A stretch of 64,000 nt of DNA, taken from assembly GCF_037038585.1 (NCBI RefSeq), contig NC_092523.1:2795001-2859000 (forward strand). The letters are read 5' to 3'. Under the pieces are notes generated by a model. The model did no database searches and had not been told where the DNA came from. It was given only the letters and a program-made list of their open reading frames with translations. Positions 26,882 to 38,127 of the stretch are shown here, one piece after another (positions within the stretch are counted from its first letter, which is position 1; every line of letters starts with the position of its first letter). Both the position numbers and the translations under genes were made by a program. Source of the DNA: Patagioenas fasciata (taxonomy: Eukaryota; Chordata; Aves; Columbiformes; Columbidae).

Positions 26882-28720
26882 GATCCCAAAGAACTCAATA
26901 GGAATATTCAGAGAAGATATTTTCCTTTGCCTGCCAAGGGAGATGTTTCCAAGACAATGGCTGGAGATGTGTTTTCTTTTATGCCGTTAGCTGCCCCTCT
27001 TGGGTCCTTGCAAATTGACCTGAGCGAGAAGACTTCAAGACTCTGCATTTTCAGTGCCCCTGATGGGAGATGTTGCTTGTACAAATTTCCCTCTGGGTTT
27101 TGGTTTGCTGCTGAGACTTTCGACAGGAAAGTGCAAGAATTATTTGAAGGAAATCAGGGCACTGCAATGCACATAGATGATATGCTGAATAACTGAGAGG
27201 GGAAGAGAAAAAGGGGAAGACAACAAAAAGCTGCAGAAATGTGTCAGGAAATGGGACATGGCAAGAGTAATCTAATTTTAAATCAGAAACGTGAGATATT
27301 GGGGAGAAAGTATAAGTGAATTGACATACGCACAGACTCTGGCCAAAGCCAGGCGATTACAGAAATGCTGCTTCAACAGATAAGGAAGATTTACAGAGCT
27401 TGGTTCCTGGAATAAAACAAGATGACAATTCTTCTTACTGGGATGTTATGCAGAAAGACTCAAAATGAAACAGGACTGAAAACCTGGACAGGGAGATTTG
27501 AAAGTAAAAGGGAAAAGAAAGCAAACACTCGAGTTTTGGCAATCTGTGCCACCTGAAGATGAACCTCCTGGACATTTAGTCCCTTTGTAAATGACTCAGG
27601 ACAGTGTGACAAAACTCTTGTGCACTTTGCAGACCAATGGCATTGGTTTTCATAAATACTCTGGAAAAAACATCTTAATGCACAGAGGGGTGGGTTTGCT
27701 TCATGAGATGCTAAAGGAATATATTCAGGTAGGGAAGAGGGATCCCAACAAAAAATGGACTCCAAGTTCATTGTTCCCAAATCAAAAACCTCACTGACCT
27801 GTCAGAAAGCATCAGGGTGTTTAGTGTTAATTTCTCCCACTGCACCCATGATTTGAGTCATCTGCAAACCACAGCCCTGAGAGTGAGGAGTCTGTTCTTG
27901 AAGACTATGTGGAGAACAGCATAACACATGCAAATCTGTTGGAAGAGATTTCTCTCATCTCAAACACAGTAGGGAATAAACTTCTGGAGGCCATGGCGAA
28001 AGACAAGGCATTGCAGAAAGCTGTTAACACTGTCACTGAAAGAAGGTTTGGGAATTACAGATCAATTCAGATCAGAGCTTTCTGTAATTGGTAGTGTTGT
28101 GTACCGGTGCAAAAATTAGTAGTGCCAAAAATACTCCGGCCCTGAGGTATTCTATAGAACCTGTGAGATCCTAGAAATGTATTGCGGTAGCCACAAATGA
28201 ACACAGAGATGAAGAAGAGGGTTAAATGGATGTGTGTGAAATATGTCAATAATTTCTACCTTAGAGAGAGAAAACAATGATGATGGGTCAGATATACTGG
28301 ACGTGTTGGATTACCCAGGGTACTCTGAGACTGCATTATTAGAGATTCTTCTATTATGGCATCTTGTAGGAAACAGTAAACCTTTTATTGGCAGGTATGG
28401 GATTCCAGAAATGGTCATGTTTTACAGCGGTCCTTATTTAATTGACAGGACTTGGCAAGATTTTGAAGAGTGGCAAATGCCAGCATTCTTCAGTTAAATG
28501 ATTTGAAGCAAAGTGGAGTTAAGGGAGTTAAAAAAAAATACATATATATATATTTATATATGTGTATAAAACCATTACAGGCTGTGAAAAAGATCCGTAT
28601 CTCACTCTGCTGGACTTAAGAAAGCTGCCTGTAAGGCACTGATCACTGCTAGCTGCAATTTTGCTCAGAAAGCTGAGAATCAGACTGCCTTGCTTATTCA
28701 AATCTGGGCTGGCAAGCTGG
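26882..28720 (+). pseudogene. Decayed Ty3/Gypsy-type LTR retrotransposon pol
   Basis: Several pol pieces occur in the right order on one strand. A reverse-transcriptase core spans 26882-27196 (DPKELNRNI, then IDLSEKTSRLC, ending HIDDML at the YxDD position). Thumb-like sequence follows in another frame to about 27360. A linker (MAKDKALQKAVN) lies near 27990-28030. An integrase core piece is at 28261-28497 (GRYGIPEMV, then SGP, DFEEWQ). A possible integrase C-terminal piece (DPYLTLLDLRKLP) lies near 28588-28640. Stops and frame changes separate them, the integrase zinc region seems deleted, and the Asp normally before the integrase NGP motif is replaced. It is plainly dead. The order and the RYFPLP-type motif favour Ty3/Gypsy over a vertebrate retrovirus. 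Confidence 0.65.
28532..28570. repeat. A-run and TA-rich microsatellite
   Basis: Nine A residues followed by a TATATA-rich stretch inside the Gypsy-type remnant. Confidence 0.9.
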
Positions 28721-28848
28721 GCTGATCTCGAGGCACAGATAGATATAAAGATGTATAAAAATACATGTGCAAAATCAAATGATAGCTGAGCAGCTCAGCT
28801 ACTACAGGCTCTGTAGCTGATGACCCCTGAACGCTGTTTTAGGGGCAG

Positions 28849-28919
28849 CTGAGCATAAGCTGCAAAGAGAGAGTAATTTCTCTTTGCAAAAGGGGGAGAT
28901 ATAAGGGGCTTATGCTCAG
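28849..28919. repeat. Two-part inverted repeat with purine tract in the bulge
   Basis: CTGAGCATAAGC (28849-28860) pairs perfectly with 28908-28919, and the adjoining TGCAAAGAGA (28861-28870) with 28879-28888. This gives 22 bp of stem, an 8-nt loop and a one-sided 19-nt bulge holding AAGGGGGAGAT. That tract looks like the polypurine tract that precedes the 3' LTR in Gypsy-type elements. Confidence 0.9.
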
Positions 28920-29552
28920 GAAATAGAGAACACATTAACAGCACGTTCTCAAAATCTCCTATTGAAATACAGGCTTGTGAAACTTTTTTTTTTTAGTATT
29001 AATCTTGCTATAGGTCTGGACTGTTGAGGAACCAAACACCACAGTATTAAGCTCTTTGTGGATCTCACAGCTCAGTGACTGTATTTGGGGAGTACACGCT
29101 TCTCATTGCTCTGCCTTGAGAAGAGTAAGTGTAGCCATTAGAAGCAAAAGAGAAATGCCTGTGCTAACAGTGGGAGCACATAGCACTTTCTTTCCTCTGA
29201 CAACTGGAAAATCAGCCCCGTAGCAATCGCTGATAATGAACTTGAGCATGTAAACCAAGTAGGGGAGACTGTTGTGAATGTCTAGCACGTAGCTGACATC
29301 ATGAATACTGCTTTGATTGAATTATTCTTTAGTTGTCCCAGTTCCCCCATATATAGACCTCCATTTGTCTTTGCATGTCTCTGCACGGGATTGTCCCACC
29401 CTTGCCCCATGTTTCTTGCATCTTACCTTAGACTTATATCTGGGACAGGGACTTTCAATTTCCTTTATGTGTGTCAAACCCAGGAGACGACCAAGGTCTT
29501 GAGTTTCTTGACGATGGTGCAAAGCAAATAATCAACATTACAATTGTAATTG
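28920..29552. other. Possible Gypsy-type 3' LTR or flank
   Basis: Lies directly after the purine tract, where a 3' LTR would be expected. No matching 5' copy was recognised upstream, so LTR identity is unproven. Confidence 0.25.
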
Positions 29553-29704
29553 GTTGGCCAGAGAGGTGGTGGATGAACCATCCCTGGAGAGATCCCAGGC
29601 TCTGAGCAACCTGAGCTGGTGAAGATGTCCCTGCTCATGGCAGGAGTGGGAATGGATGAGCTTTGAAGGTCCCTTCAACCCGAACTATTCTACGATTCTA
29701 TGAC
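29553..29704 (+). mobile_element. CR1 LINE, short 3' fragment
   Basis: GCCAGAGAGGTGGTGGATGA, GAGCAACCTGAGCTGGTGAA and a closing TTCTACGATTCTATGA identify a CR1 3' end with a small internal deletion. Confidence 0.94.
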
Positions 29705-32584
29705 TTTTAGAAGCCTCTGGCTTCCCATCCAAAATTGCCCCTTTTCACCTCAATTCAGGGTGGCAACATGCTTAAAAACATTAAAAACATCAGGATTGGT
29801 GCTTTCACCATCGCAGTGGAGAGCTCTGACCTGTCACACACTTTTCTCAAGGACATCAAAGAGGAAGAGAAAATGTCACAGCACTGGACAGGGCAAATGG
29901 AAGTCACCCACGTGTGGAGCATTACAGACAATTTCTATCCTTTTTAGGTCACTCTCAGTTCATCCGAATGCAGCGCTAATTGAAGTTGTAATGACTCCTC
30001 TTTCAGTGGCAGCTTTCATTCGAAGTACTTTGATATGCCAGTAAGAGTTATGTTAAAACACCAGCAATAAATACACATTCAAAGCAATACACTTAGTGCC
30101 TCAGCTGTAAAGTCTGTACATGGTCTCATCAGCTGTATTTTTGACCGAATAAATGCTAGGCATGAACAATACTCACTGCATTTTCCACACTGTGCCATAT
30201 CTCTCCGAGAAAATCCATAACAGATTATTTTCTTACAGACAAGGTGCCAACGATGTCTTCCTGGGATCAACCTCATAGGAAGAATAAAGATCATTCTGAA
30301 TAGAAAGAGTCCTCGATATTCTTATTGAGTCATCTTCCTTGGGATGTGCTTTCTACAGCATACGAAGGTGAAATACCAGACTTGCATTAGCAGGAAACCA
30401 TGTAATCAAAGCTCTTGCTCACCATCGTATTTTAGGTGAACACGGCTATGTCTGAGTCCTGTCCAGGACATAGGACATCCCTAGACAAGGGACATGAGAG
30501 GCCGGAAAGGGGACAGAATACCAGCTCGTATGATCAAGCAGACCCAGCCAAAGTTAGACCTAAAAAGGAGTGATCTTGGGTCTAAATTTTCTTTGCTATG
30601 CCTCAGCAGAGAATCTTCATGTCACTACCATCTGTCCAGGACATTTTAAAGCCAAACTTACATGGAACTTCTGGTCTTATACATATGTCCTTTAAGCACT
30701 TAGAGATCCCCTCCAGCACTTGAGACCTCACAATCTTCGATACAGTTGTCCTTAGAGATCCCTGCTAGATGGGCTCATCGCATAGGATGGGATGCTTATT
30801 TTTAGGCACCTGTGTTAAGGTCCTAGTGACCACAAGCCCCACTAACCACCATCTCCTGTTGGTGGCATAGCTGGTTTGCTTTGGGATGGGGAAACACCTC
30901 TGTTACACCAGAAATCAGGGACTGAAGCCACCCAATATATCAGTATCATAGTGTCCCCAAATTTTGGCAAGCAATGAATGTGACATGGATCACGTTCACT
31001 GCCAAAACTTGTGTCTTGTTGCATGATACAGGTTTCAGAGAACACATTTCAGAGTAGCGTTTGAGGTTTCATGGATGCTCAAGAGTCTTAAGCCTTCTTT
31101 CTGGTCAGATGGATTAATCTTATTCGGAATAGGTACACAACTATTTGCAACCAGGTCATGAACTGAGCGTGATGGTCTGATTTGCATTTTGGTTTCATAA
31201 GAATATTGTTTATAGCTGATTGAGTTGTTAGTCTGGCTGAGTCAGTCCAGCAGGATGGGGCATTCCAGAGGCATCTTTAGACAATGAAAGCTGAAGCCTT
31301 GTCAAAAAGGATGTGTTCGTGTAGGAAAGTAATGATATCTAGAGAGACTTCACCCCAAGTCATTGTGAGAGATTTCATGAGGAATTCTTTTCTTCTTAAG
31401 GCTAATGGAGTCATGGTGTAACTTCACCAGACCATGGACAATCAGAGGGCTCCAGATTTTCATCCCACTTTAAAGTTTGCAGACACAGTCCAACAATTAA
31501 TGCTTTATCCCTTTTTCTAACAGTCAGGCTCTAGTAATTGTCTTGGTAGGGGACAAATAAATTGCTTCATCTTTTCGGGCTTCATCAGAGTGACACTTGC
31601 CTCCTTGGCAAATAGCTAAGAGAGCTACAGATGTGAAGAGCAGTCGAAGACAAGTTGGGGATTATTGAGTTCATCTTGCCAGATGTCTAAGATCCAACTC
31701 ACCGAGTTCTCTTTGGCTTTCACTTAACACTTGTGACCACGTTTCACTCTCACTTGTGCAAATCCATCATGCCAAAGGATGGCTTGCTCAATAAACCTCC
31801 TGCCACAGGAGGGATCTTGACCAACAGGACAACTCAAGTTTTCAGGCTTCTCTGAAGGTATCTAGGTGTCACATATTAGTCTATGTTAAGCAGCTAGAGA
31901 GATTAGAAGAACGTGGCTTCTTTTGGTTTTGAATCCATGCCGGGGTAAATTATCTTCTACAGGGATCAGCTATTAGAAGAGAAGGAACCACTAAGTGAAT
32001 GTTATTGTATTTATTTGTATTTCTGCAGTGCCTGTAAAGTCCTGCTTGAAGGCACAGAGCAAACACAGACAAAAGATTGCTTATAACCTGAAAGTGAGGG
32101 GCAAAAGGTCAGAGTTGTAGGTACAAAGCATATTTTTAATGTCTGCTCGAGACATGTAGCACATTGAACTTTCCAGTATTGCTTTGACACCCTCAGACGT
32201 TACATTCCCGAGGTGTTCTCGGCAAATTCCGCCATCTCAGTGCTGACTGGAAAGAATCACCAGTGAAAGAAGATCAGTTTGCACTGTGGGAGTTCATGAT
32301 GTGTATGTGTTATGTTTGTAAAACCATCTGAAGTCCACAGAGGGCTTATAGCAACAAATGGTGTCATTCTACTCGCATAAGCTGCTCTGATCTAATCCAG
32401 CAAAATAGTGAGCCAGCCCTCTGAGTGTTCATGGTGTTGGAGCACGGAGCGTGCACTAAGCTCAGAGCAAGACAGATGGAAGGGAACTTTCCCTTCCCTG
32501 GAGAACAGCATCCCAAAAGGAATTGCTGGGTACTGCAAAATCTCCCAGCCATTTACACAGGTTGGCTGGTAGGCTGATTCTGGG
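29705..32584. other. Unassigned non-coding DNA
   Basis: No exon, RNA gene or repeat family recognised. Confidence 0.5.
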
Positions 32585-32768
32585 TGGTAAAACACTGGCC
32601 CAGGTTGCTCAGAGAAACAGTGGATGCCCCATCCTTGGAGACATCCCAGGCCAGGCTGGACGGGGCTCTGAGCAACCTGAGCTGGTGAAGATGTCCCTGC
32701 TCATGGCAGGGGGGGCACTGGGGGAGCTGGGAAGGTCCCTCCAACCCAAACTATTCTGTGATTCTATG
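32585..32768 (+). mobile_element. CR1 LINE, 3' fragment
   Basis: Starts at AACACTGGCCCAGGTTGC and ends with TTCTGTGATTCTATGA, with all intermediate CR1 blocks present. Confidence 0.95.
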
Positions 32769-35689
32769 AGGACACCCATCCAGCTTTACAGGCAAACCAA
32801 GGCTTGTAGACAGACACCTCTCACACAACATGACGTGTTGTATGTGACGTATGTAGTCAGCAAAAGACCTCTGAAGTGCAGCAGGCACATGGGGTGGCAG
32901 AGCAGAAGGGATCCCACAGCATGGAAGATGCAAAAGCACAGGAGGTCCATCCAGCCTGAGCACGAGGGGCCTGAGAGGCATCATACTTGTATTCGTTGTG
33001 CAAGATTTGACAGGCCTAATTTAGGAAGAATTATGTAAAAGATGTCCAACTAACCTGAAAGGGTAATAAACCACTCCTGTTGCTCTGTTGGAGATGTCAG
33101 ATAGTTATTCTCTTAGCAGCAAATATTGTAAAAGTAAACACCAAATGTTCTGGAGTCAACTGTTTGTCATGCAAATAATAACAATGTTCATTGCTCCATA
33201 GGACTGTGTGTAAATCAGGGGTGTAAAAGGATTGACACCTCATGCATACAAAAAACAGAGGGGAGGGGGATGTATCCCAAAGCCCCAGGCTGAACAGCCC
33301 CAGGAGGAATGTTGTTCCTACCAAAACATCTGAAACCCAAGTGTTGGTTGGATCAGAATGGTAGAACCCCATGTTGGTGTTCTCCAGGTATTTTGTTCCC
33401 CACTTCCCAACTGGCACATGGGGTCAGTGTCATCCTTTCCTACCCCAGACACAGCTGCATTTTCTTGGTGAGTGAAATTACCCCTTTGGAGGAGAGTCAG
33501 ACCTCCTTGTTGAACAAAATGCCCTTTGAAACACCTCTATAAGAAGAACTGAGGGTCTGTTAAGTGAGTGGGAAGAACTAGATTTTTCTCTTATGCCTGT
33601 ACATTAGGAATAACTTTATATAAGTGTCACTGAGGTAGGCAAGAGCAGAGACAGATGTGGAGCATAGCTACAAACAGGATGTGAAAATAAACTCATTACT
33701 CCATCTGCCCACCGTAAACAGCGTGAAATTAGCAGCAAGTGAGGAATAAAAACCCAGACAAATGGCCTTTTAAAGAGAGCAGAGGGAGCTGGAAAGTGTG
33801 TTATTAGAAAAGCAAAGACACGGGAAGCCCAAGCCATGTACAACCCAGGGCATATCGAACCCCCCAGGTCAGGCAGGGGCAGATGTGGAGGAAAATGCTG
33901 CGGTGGAGAGTACGCAAGGTGCAAGTTTTGAAGGCAAAACCAGAAATGTCACTCCATCTTTGGGAAAGAAGACCTGATATTGCTTTTGTCCCTGTCTGTT
34001 AGGAAGCAGCATCTATTTTATAAGTCACAGAGATTATTTCTTTTTTTCCTAAGAGGTGCTCTCTTAATGTTGCAGAAAATTACTCTCTCAGGGGCAGTAT
34101 GAGGAGGAAAACGTGGTGTTATGTTGTCTCAGTTGCAAAGACATCTCTAACAATAAAAGCCCCTGAATGATTTGGGTTTTAAGTGACGTGATTATGGAAC
34201 AGGTCATTCGTGACGCTCCGCTTCAGGTTGCTCCAAGCAGCTCTGTCATAAAGTCTGAACTGGGGGGGTGTTTTATGCTTTGGGCTTGGGCTGTAGGTAT
34301 TCACCCCTGGCCTTTGTTCTGTGAAGCAAGTCTCAGCTTGAGGATATATTTACTTAAAATTTTGCAGGAAAATTTCTCAAATGCTCAATCTGCTTGATTT
34401 ATTTAAAGTGGGATCCCAAAATGCTTTACAGCTTTTACGGGCTGGCTGTGTTTATAACCATCCTGGGGAGTATCTTCTGCAATTCATGTAGTGAAGAGGG
34501 GAAGGAGGGTCATAATTTCTATTTTAACCTGCTTTTCTAGCATCTGATTTGACACTGACAAAGTCATCTCTTCCAGAATAAAAACTGCCATTCTTTATCC
34601 TTGTCCAGAGGAGATCCTTTGGAGAAAGCCTGGGCAAAATAAGTCAAAAATATATATATATCTTTTTTACCCCTATGGATTCAGCTCCAATATGTGCACA
34701 GAAAATTCAGTGGTGTCTGGAAGCAGAGACTATAAGCAGCTCTGGCTCGTTTTATAGATCTTAGTGAAATTGCAGACCAAATGATATTTCAAGGAAACTG
34801 TTTCCTTGTGTTCAGAGTTCTTCAGGATATGACAGCCCAAGGCAGAGTTTCCTATATGTTGGAAATCACTTCTCTCTCCACATTTGGCAGATCCAAACTA
34901 GTCTTGAGTGCTAAATAAACCAGGTCTATGAATAAATCAGGGGTAGGAGAACTCAAATTTGAGGTGTTGCGAGATTTGAGATACCCAAAAGCCTCACGTT
35001 GGCCATGAGGCACTTTAAAATAGTCTGGAGTTTGTTGGAAGGTTTTGCATTTCAGATGCCATTGGGATGTTTCAGAAGGAAACCTCCTGGTGGGTTCACA
35101 CAAAGTTTGTAATAAATGTAATTGAAATATCTGAACACCAGCTGCTACTTTCTGCAACAGAAGCAGGTCCTTCTTAGCAAACACCTTGGGACTTCTGAGG
35201 GAAGAGAAATGGATATATTGGGCTCAGGTGGTGAACATGGGGAGCATCAAAGACAGGTGCAGAAATTCAGGGCAGGAGAGGTAGCAGGAGGAAAAAGGGA
35301 CTTTATGGAGAGACCAATAGACCCTTGGAGGGAGGAGAAATCTCAAGAAGCCCTCAGAGATGGAAGAGGATTTTCTAATGTTGTCTGAGTTGAATCTCAG
35401 CAGAAGCAGACCCTGTGGGCTCAAAAACCACAAGGTGCTCCCGCCTTATCTACCCCATGAAGGGGAAAGTATCCTTACCCTTCTGCTTCATATCCAATGG
35501 GAAGACAAGTTCTGTTAGGAACAAAGAGTTCCTTCGGGAAGCATTTGAGAAGTCCTCCTTCAAGGTCATGGCAGCAGTTTCTGTTTTTATAAGATGTGAA
35601 ATTATGTTATAGGCACGGGGACTGATTCTCCCCTTCCATAAACCAGTTTTCCCTCTTCATTGCTCCCACAAGCCATGCCTGACCTAGGT
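32769..35689. other. Unassigned non-coding DNA
   Basis: No exon or repeat family recognised, apart from a short TA run near 34650-34662. Confidence 0.5.
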
Positions 35690-37040
35690 CAGCATGCTCC
35701 AGAGCACCCCACCAAATGGAAGGTGGTGCAATTCACCTTGTCCTTCACCCCCTGGGTGTCACCATGCACTCATGCAGCCCATGTCACAGGCTACAGTGAG
35801 ACAGCCTGTCACCTACAGTCCATAATGCTCCATCATGGAGCAGATCTCCACCTACAGGCTATGAAAGTTAAGGGTGGAGCAGATCTCCACCTGCATCCCA
35901 TGGAGGTCAAAGGAGGAGCAGATACCCAGCTGCAGCCCATGAAGGTTAATGGTGGAGCACGTATCTGCCTGCAGCCCATAGAGGACCACAGGTGGATGTT
36001 CAAAGGAGGCTGTGGCCCTATGGGTAAGTCCATGCTGGAGAAAGATCCTTTCAGGATCTGTGGAAAGAGGAGCCCAGGGTGAAGCAGGTTTTCTGGCAGG
36101 ACTTGTGATCCATGGGAGACCCATACTGGAGCATCTGTTCCTGAAGGGCTGCATCCCATGCTGGAGTAGTTTGTAAGACCTATGGGGAGAGGCTGAGAGA
36201 GCTGGGCTTGTTCAGTCTGGAGCAGAGGAGGCTTAGAGGTGAGCTCAGCACTCTCTAGAACGACCTGAAGGGCAGTTCTAGCCAGGGGGGATTGGGCTCT
36301 TCTCCCAGGCAGTCAGCAATAGGACAAGGGGGCAGGGGCTTCAACTCTGCCAGGGGCAATTGAGGCTGGAGATGAGAAAGCAATTCTGTGCAGAGAGAGT
36401 GGTCAGCATTGGAATGGCTGCCCAGGGAGGTGCTGGACTCACCGGCCCTGGAGGTTTGTAAACTGAGCTTGGCCATGGCACTTAGTGCCGTGATCTGGTC
36501 AGTGGACTGGAGTTGGACCAAGGGTTGGACTGGATGATCTCTGAGGGCTTTTCCAACCCAGTCCATTCTGGGATTCTGTAAAAAGCTACAGCCTGTGGGA
36601 AGGACACATTGGAGAAGTTAATGGAAAACTTTCTCCCGTGCTGGAACACGGAAGATCGTGAGGAGTCCTCCCCTGAGGAGGAAGGAGCAGCAGGGACAGT
36701 GTGTGATAAACTGACCAGAACCTCTGTTCCCTGTCCCTCCGTATCACTGCAGGGATGAAAGTAAAGAAATTGGGAATGAAGTTGAACCTGGGAGGAAGAT
36801 GTTTTAAGATTTAGTTTTTATTTCTCATTATCCTACTCTGATTTGATTGGTAATAAATTAAATTCATTTCTCCCAGTTGAGTCTGTTTTGCCCATGACAG
36901 TAATTGCTGAGTGATCTCCTTGTCCTTGTCTCTACCCACAAGCCTTTCATCATATTTTCTCTCCTGTGTTCAGCTCAGGAAGGGACTGATCTAGCAGCTT
37001 TTGTGGGCACCTGATCTCCAGCCAAGGTCAACCCACCACA
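35690..37040 (+). mobile_element. ERV-type LTR (avian ERVL-like), split by a CR1
   Basis: The 5' part has diverged tandem units of GGAGCAGATCTCCACCTGCA type with CCCATGGAGG (35836-36000). The 3' part (36581-37040) holds the block GAGGAGTCCTCCCCTGAGGA, then TTTGATTGGTAATAAATTAA (the LTR poly(A) signal), then GAGTCTGTTTTGCCCATGAC, and ends CAACCCACCACA. I recognise this as a common bird LTR, probably ERVL class. The 5' boundary is approximate. A CR1 (36172-36580) was inserted after the LTR. Confidence 0.75.
36172..36580 (+). mobile_element. CR1 LINE inserted in the LTR
   Basis: A roughly 400-bp CR1 3' end with GAGAGCTGGGCTTGTTCAGT, GGGCTCTTCTCCCAGGCAGT and a closing CATTCTGGGATTCTGT. It is the same young subfamily as the antisense copy at 60541-60942. 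The antisense translations of the two are about 93% identical. Confidence 0.93.
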
Positions 37041-37499
37041 TCCTGTTTCCAGACTGATCCCATTCAGGGCCACTTTCTGAAATCAGGATGACCCTGGTTT
37101 CAAGGAGAAAGAAGGCACCTCTCCTTCTGGCTCCTCTGCTGGAGGTGCAGGAGGCCATATGCATCTCACTGCTATTGGTGGCCCACTAACATGGGGGAGG
37201 GTTGGTTTGAAGTGCTGAACCTCAGGTTGTGCCATGGATCCTTTAGTTTCATTTCACCCACTCTTGTTCATTGCCAACACTGCTGAGAAGTGCTGCAGCA
37301 CACTCGAGCAGCCAGTGTGTGTCAGCCCCATCATGGGGGTGATTCATGAGCAGGAGTGGTGAGATTTGGCATTTAAACACCCCAGCTGACCAGCTGGGGA
37401 AGGATCTGCCTACTTGATGACTTCAGAAAAAAGGTCATTGCCTGTAGAGTGGGTGGTGATGAGAAGGATTTCCATCTTTGCGTATGAAGATGGATGTCC

Positions 37500-37776
37500 C
37501 AGCCTGGTTTAGCTCATGGGATGGTAGGGTAATGGGTTCAAACTGGAACACAAGAGGTTCCACTTAAATTTGAGATGGAACATCTTCATGGTGAGGGTGT
37601 CAGAGCCTGGCCCAGGCTGCCCAGGGAGGTTGTGGAGTCTCCTTCTCTGCAGACATTCAAACCCGCCTGGACCCCTTCCTGTGGAACCTCAGCTGGGTGT
37701 TCCTGCTCCATGGGGGGATTGCACTGGATGAGCTTTCCAGGTCCCTTCCAACCCCTCACATTCTGGGATTCTGTGG
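37500..37776 (+). mobile_element. CR1 LINE next to GFRA4 exon 2
   Basis: A CR1 3' end of another subfamily: GGTTCAAACTGGAACACAAG, GGCTGCCCAGGGAGGTTGTG, TCCTGCTCCATGG and the closing CATTCTGGGATTCTGTG. It ends about 73 bp before the exon 2 boundary. Confidence 0.9.
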
Positions 37777-37848
37777 TGGGATGTATGATTAATTTCCCTA
37801 TGAGGGTTGCTCCACCACCCTCATGCCCCATCTCCGTTTTTCTTGCAG

Positions 37849-38127
37849 AAGGTATGGCAGAAGCTGTCAGCTCAAGCAGGGACTGCCTTCAAGCAGGCGA
37901 GTCCTGCACCAACGACCCCATCTGCAGTGCCAAATTCAGGACCCTCCGGCAATGCATCGCAGGCAATGGAGCCAACAAGCTGGGCCCCGACGCCAAGAAC
38001 CAGTGCCGGAGCACGGTGACGGCCCTGCTCTCCAGCCAGCTGTATGGCTGCAAGTGCAAGCGAGGCATGAAAAAGGAGAAGCACTGCTTGAGCGTCTACT
38101 GGAGCATCCACCACACGTTGATGGAAG
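37849..38127 (+). CDS. GFRA4: GFRA4 coding exon 2 (domain 1)
   Basis: The exon follows a pyrimidine-rich acceptor ending TTGCAG and stops before GTCGGT. It is 279 bp, phase 1 at both ends, so it could be skipped without shifting frame. It encodes the end of the signal region (GMAEAV) and the first cysteine-rich domain, including [15 protein letters not shown] and RGMKKEKHC. Mammalian GFRA4 is known to lack domain 1, so its presence is the ancestral state. A CR1 insertion ends about 73 bp upstream of the acceptor. Confidence 0.95.

Noticed and set aside
32010..32060. Short hydrophobic Cys-containing frame resembling a signal peptide end
   Set aside because: It has no in-frame ATG and no GT donor at the needed position.
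35660..36082. 140-codon frame with repeated HLQPMKVKGGAD-like units
   Set aside because: The units are the tandem repeats of the LTR, not a protein repeat domain.
37088..37145. Short ATG frame with a hydrophobic end, as a possible GFRA4 first exon
   Set aside because: The available GT donor leaves phase 0, which does not join to exon 2 (phase 1).
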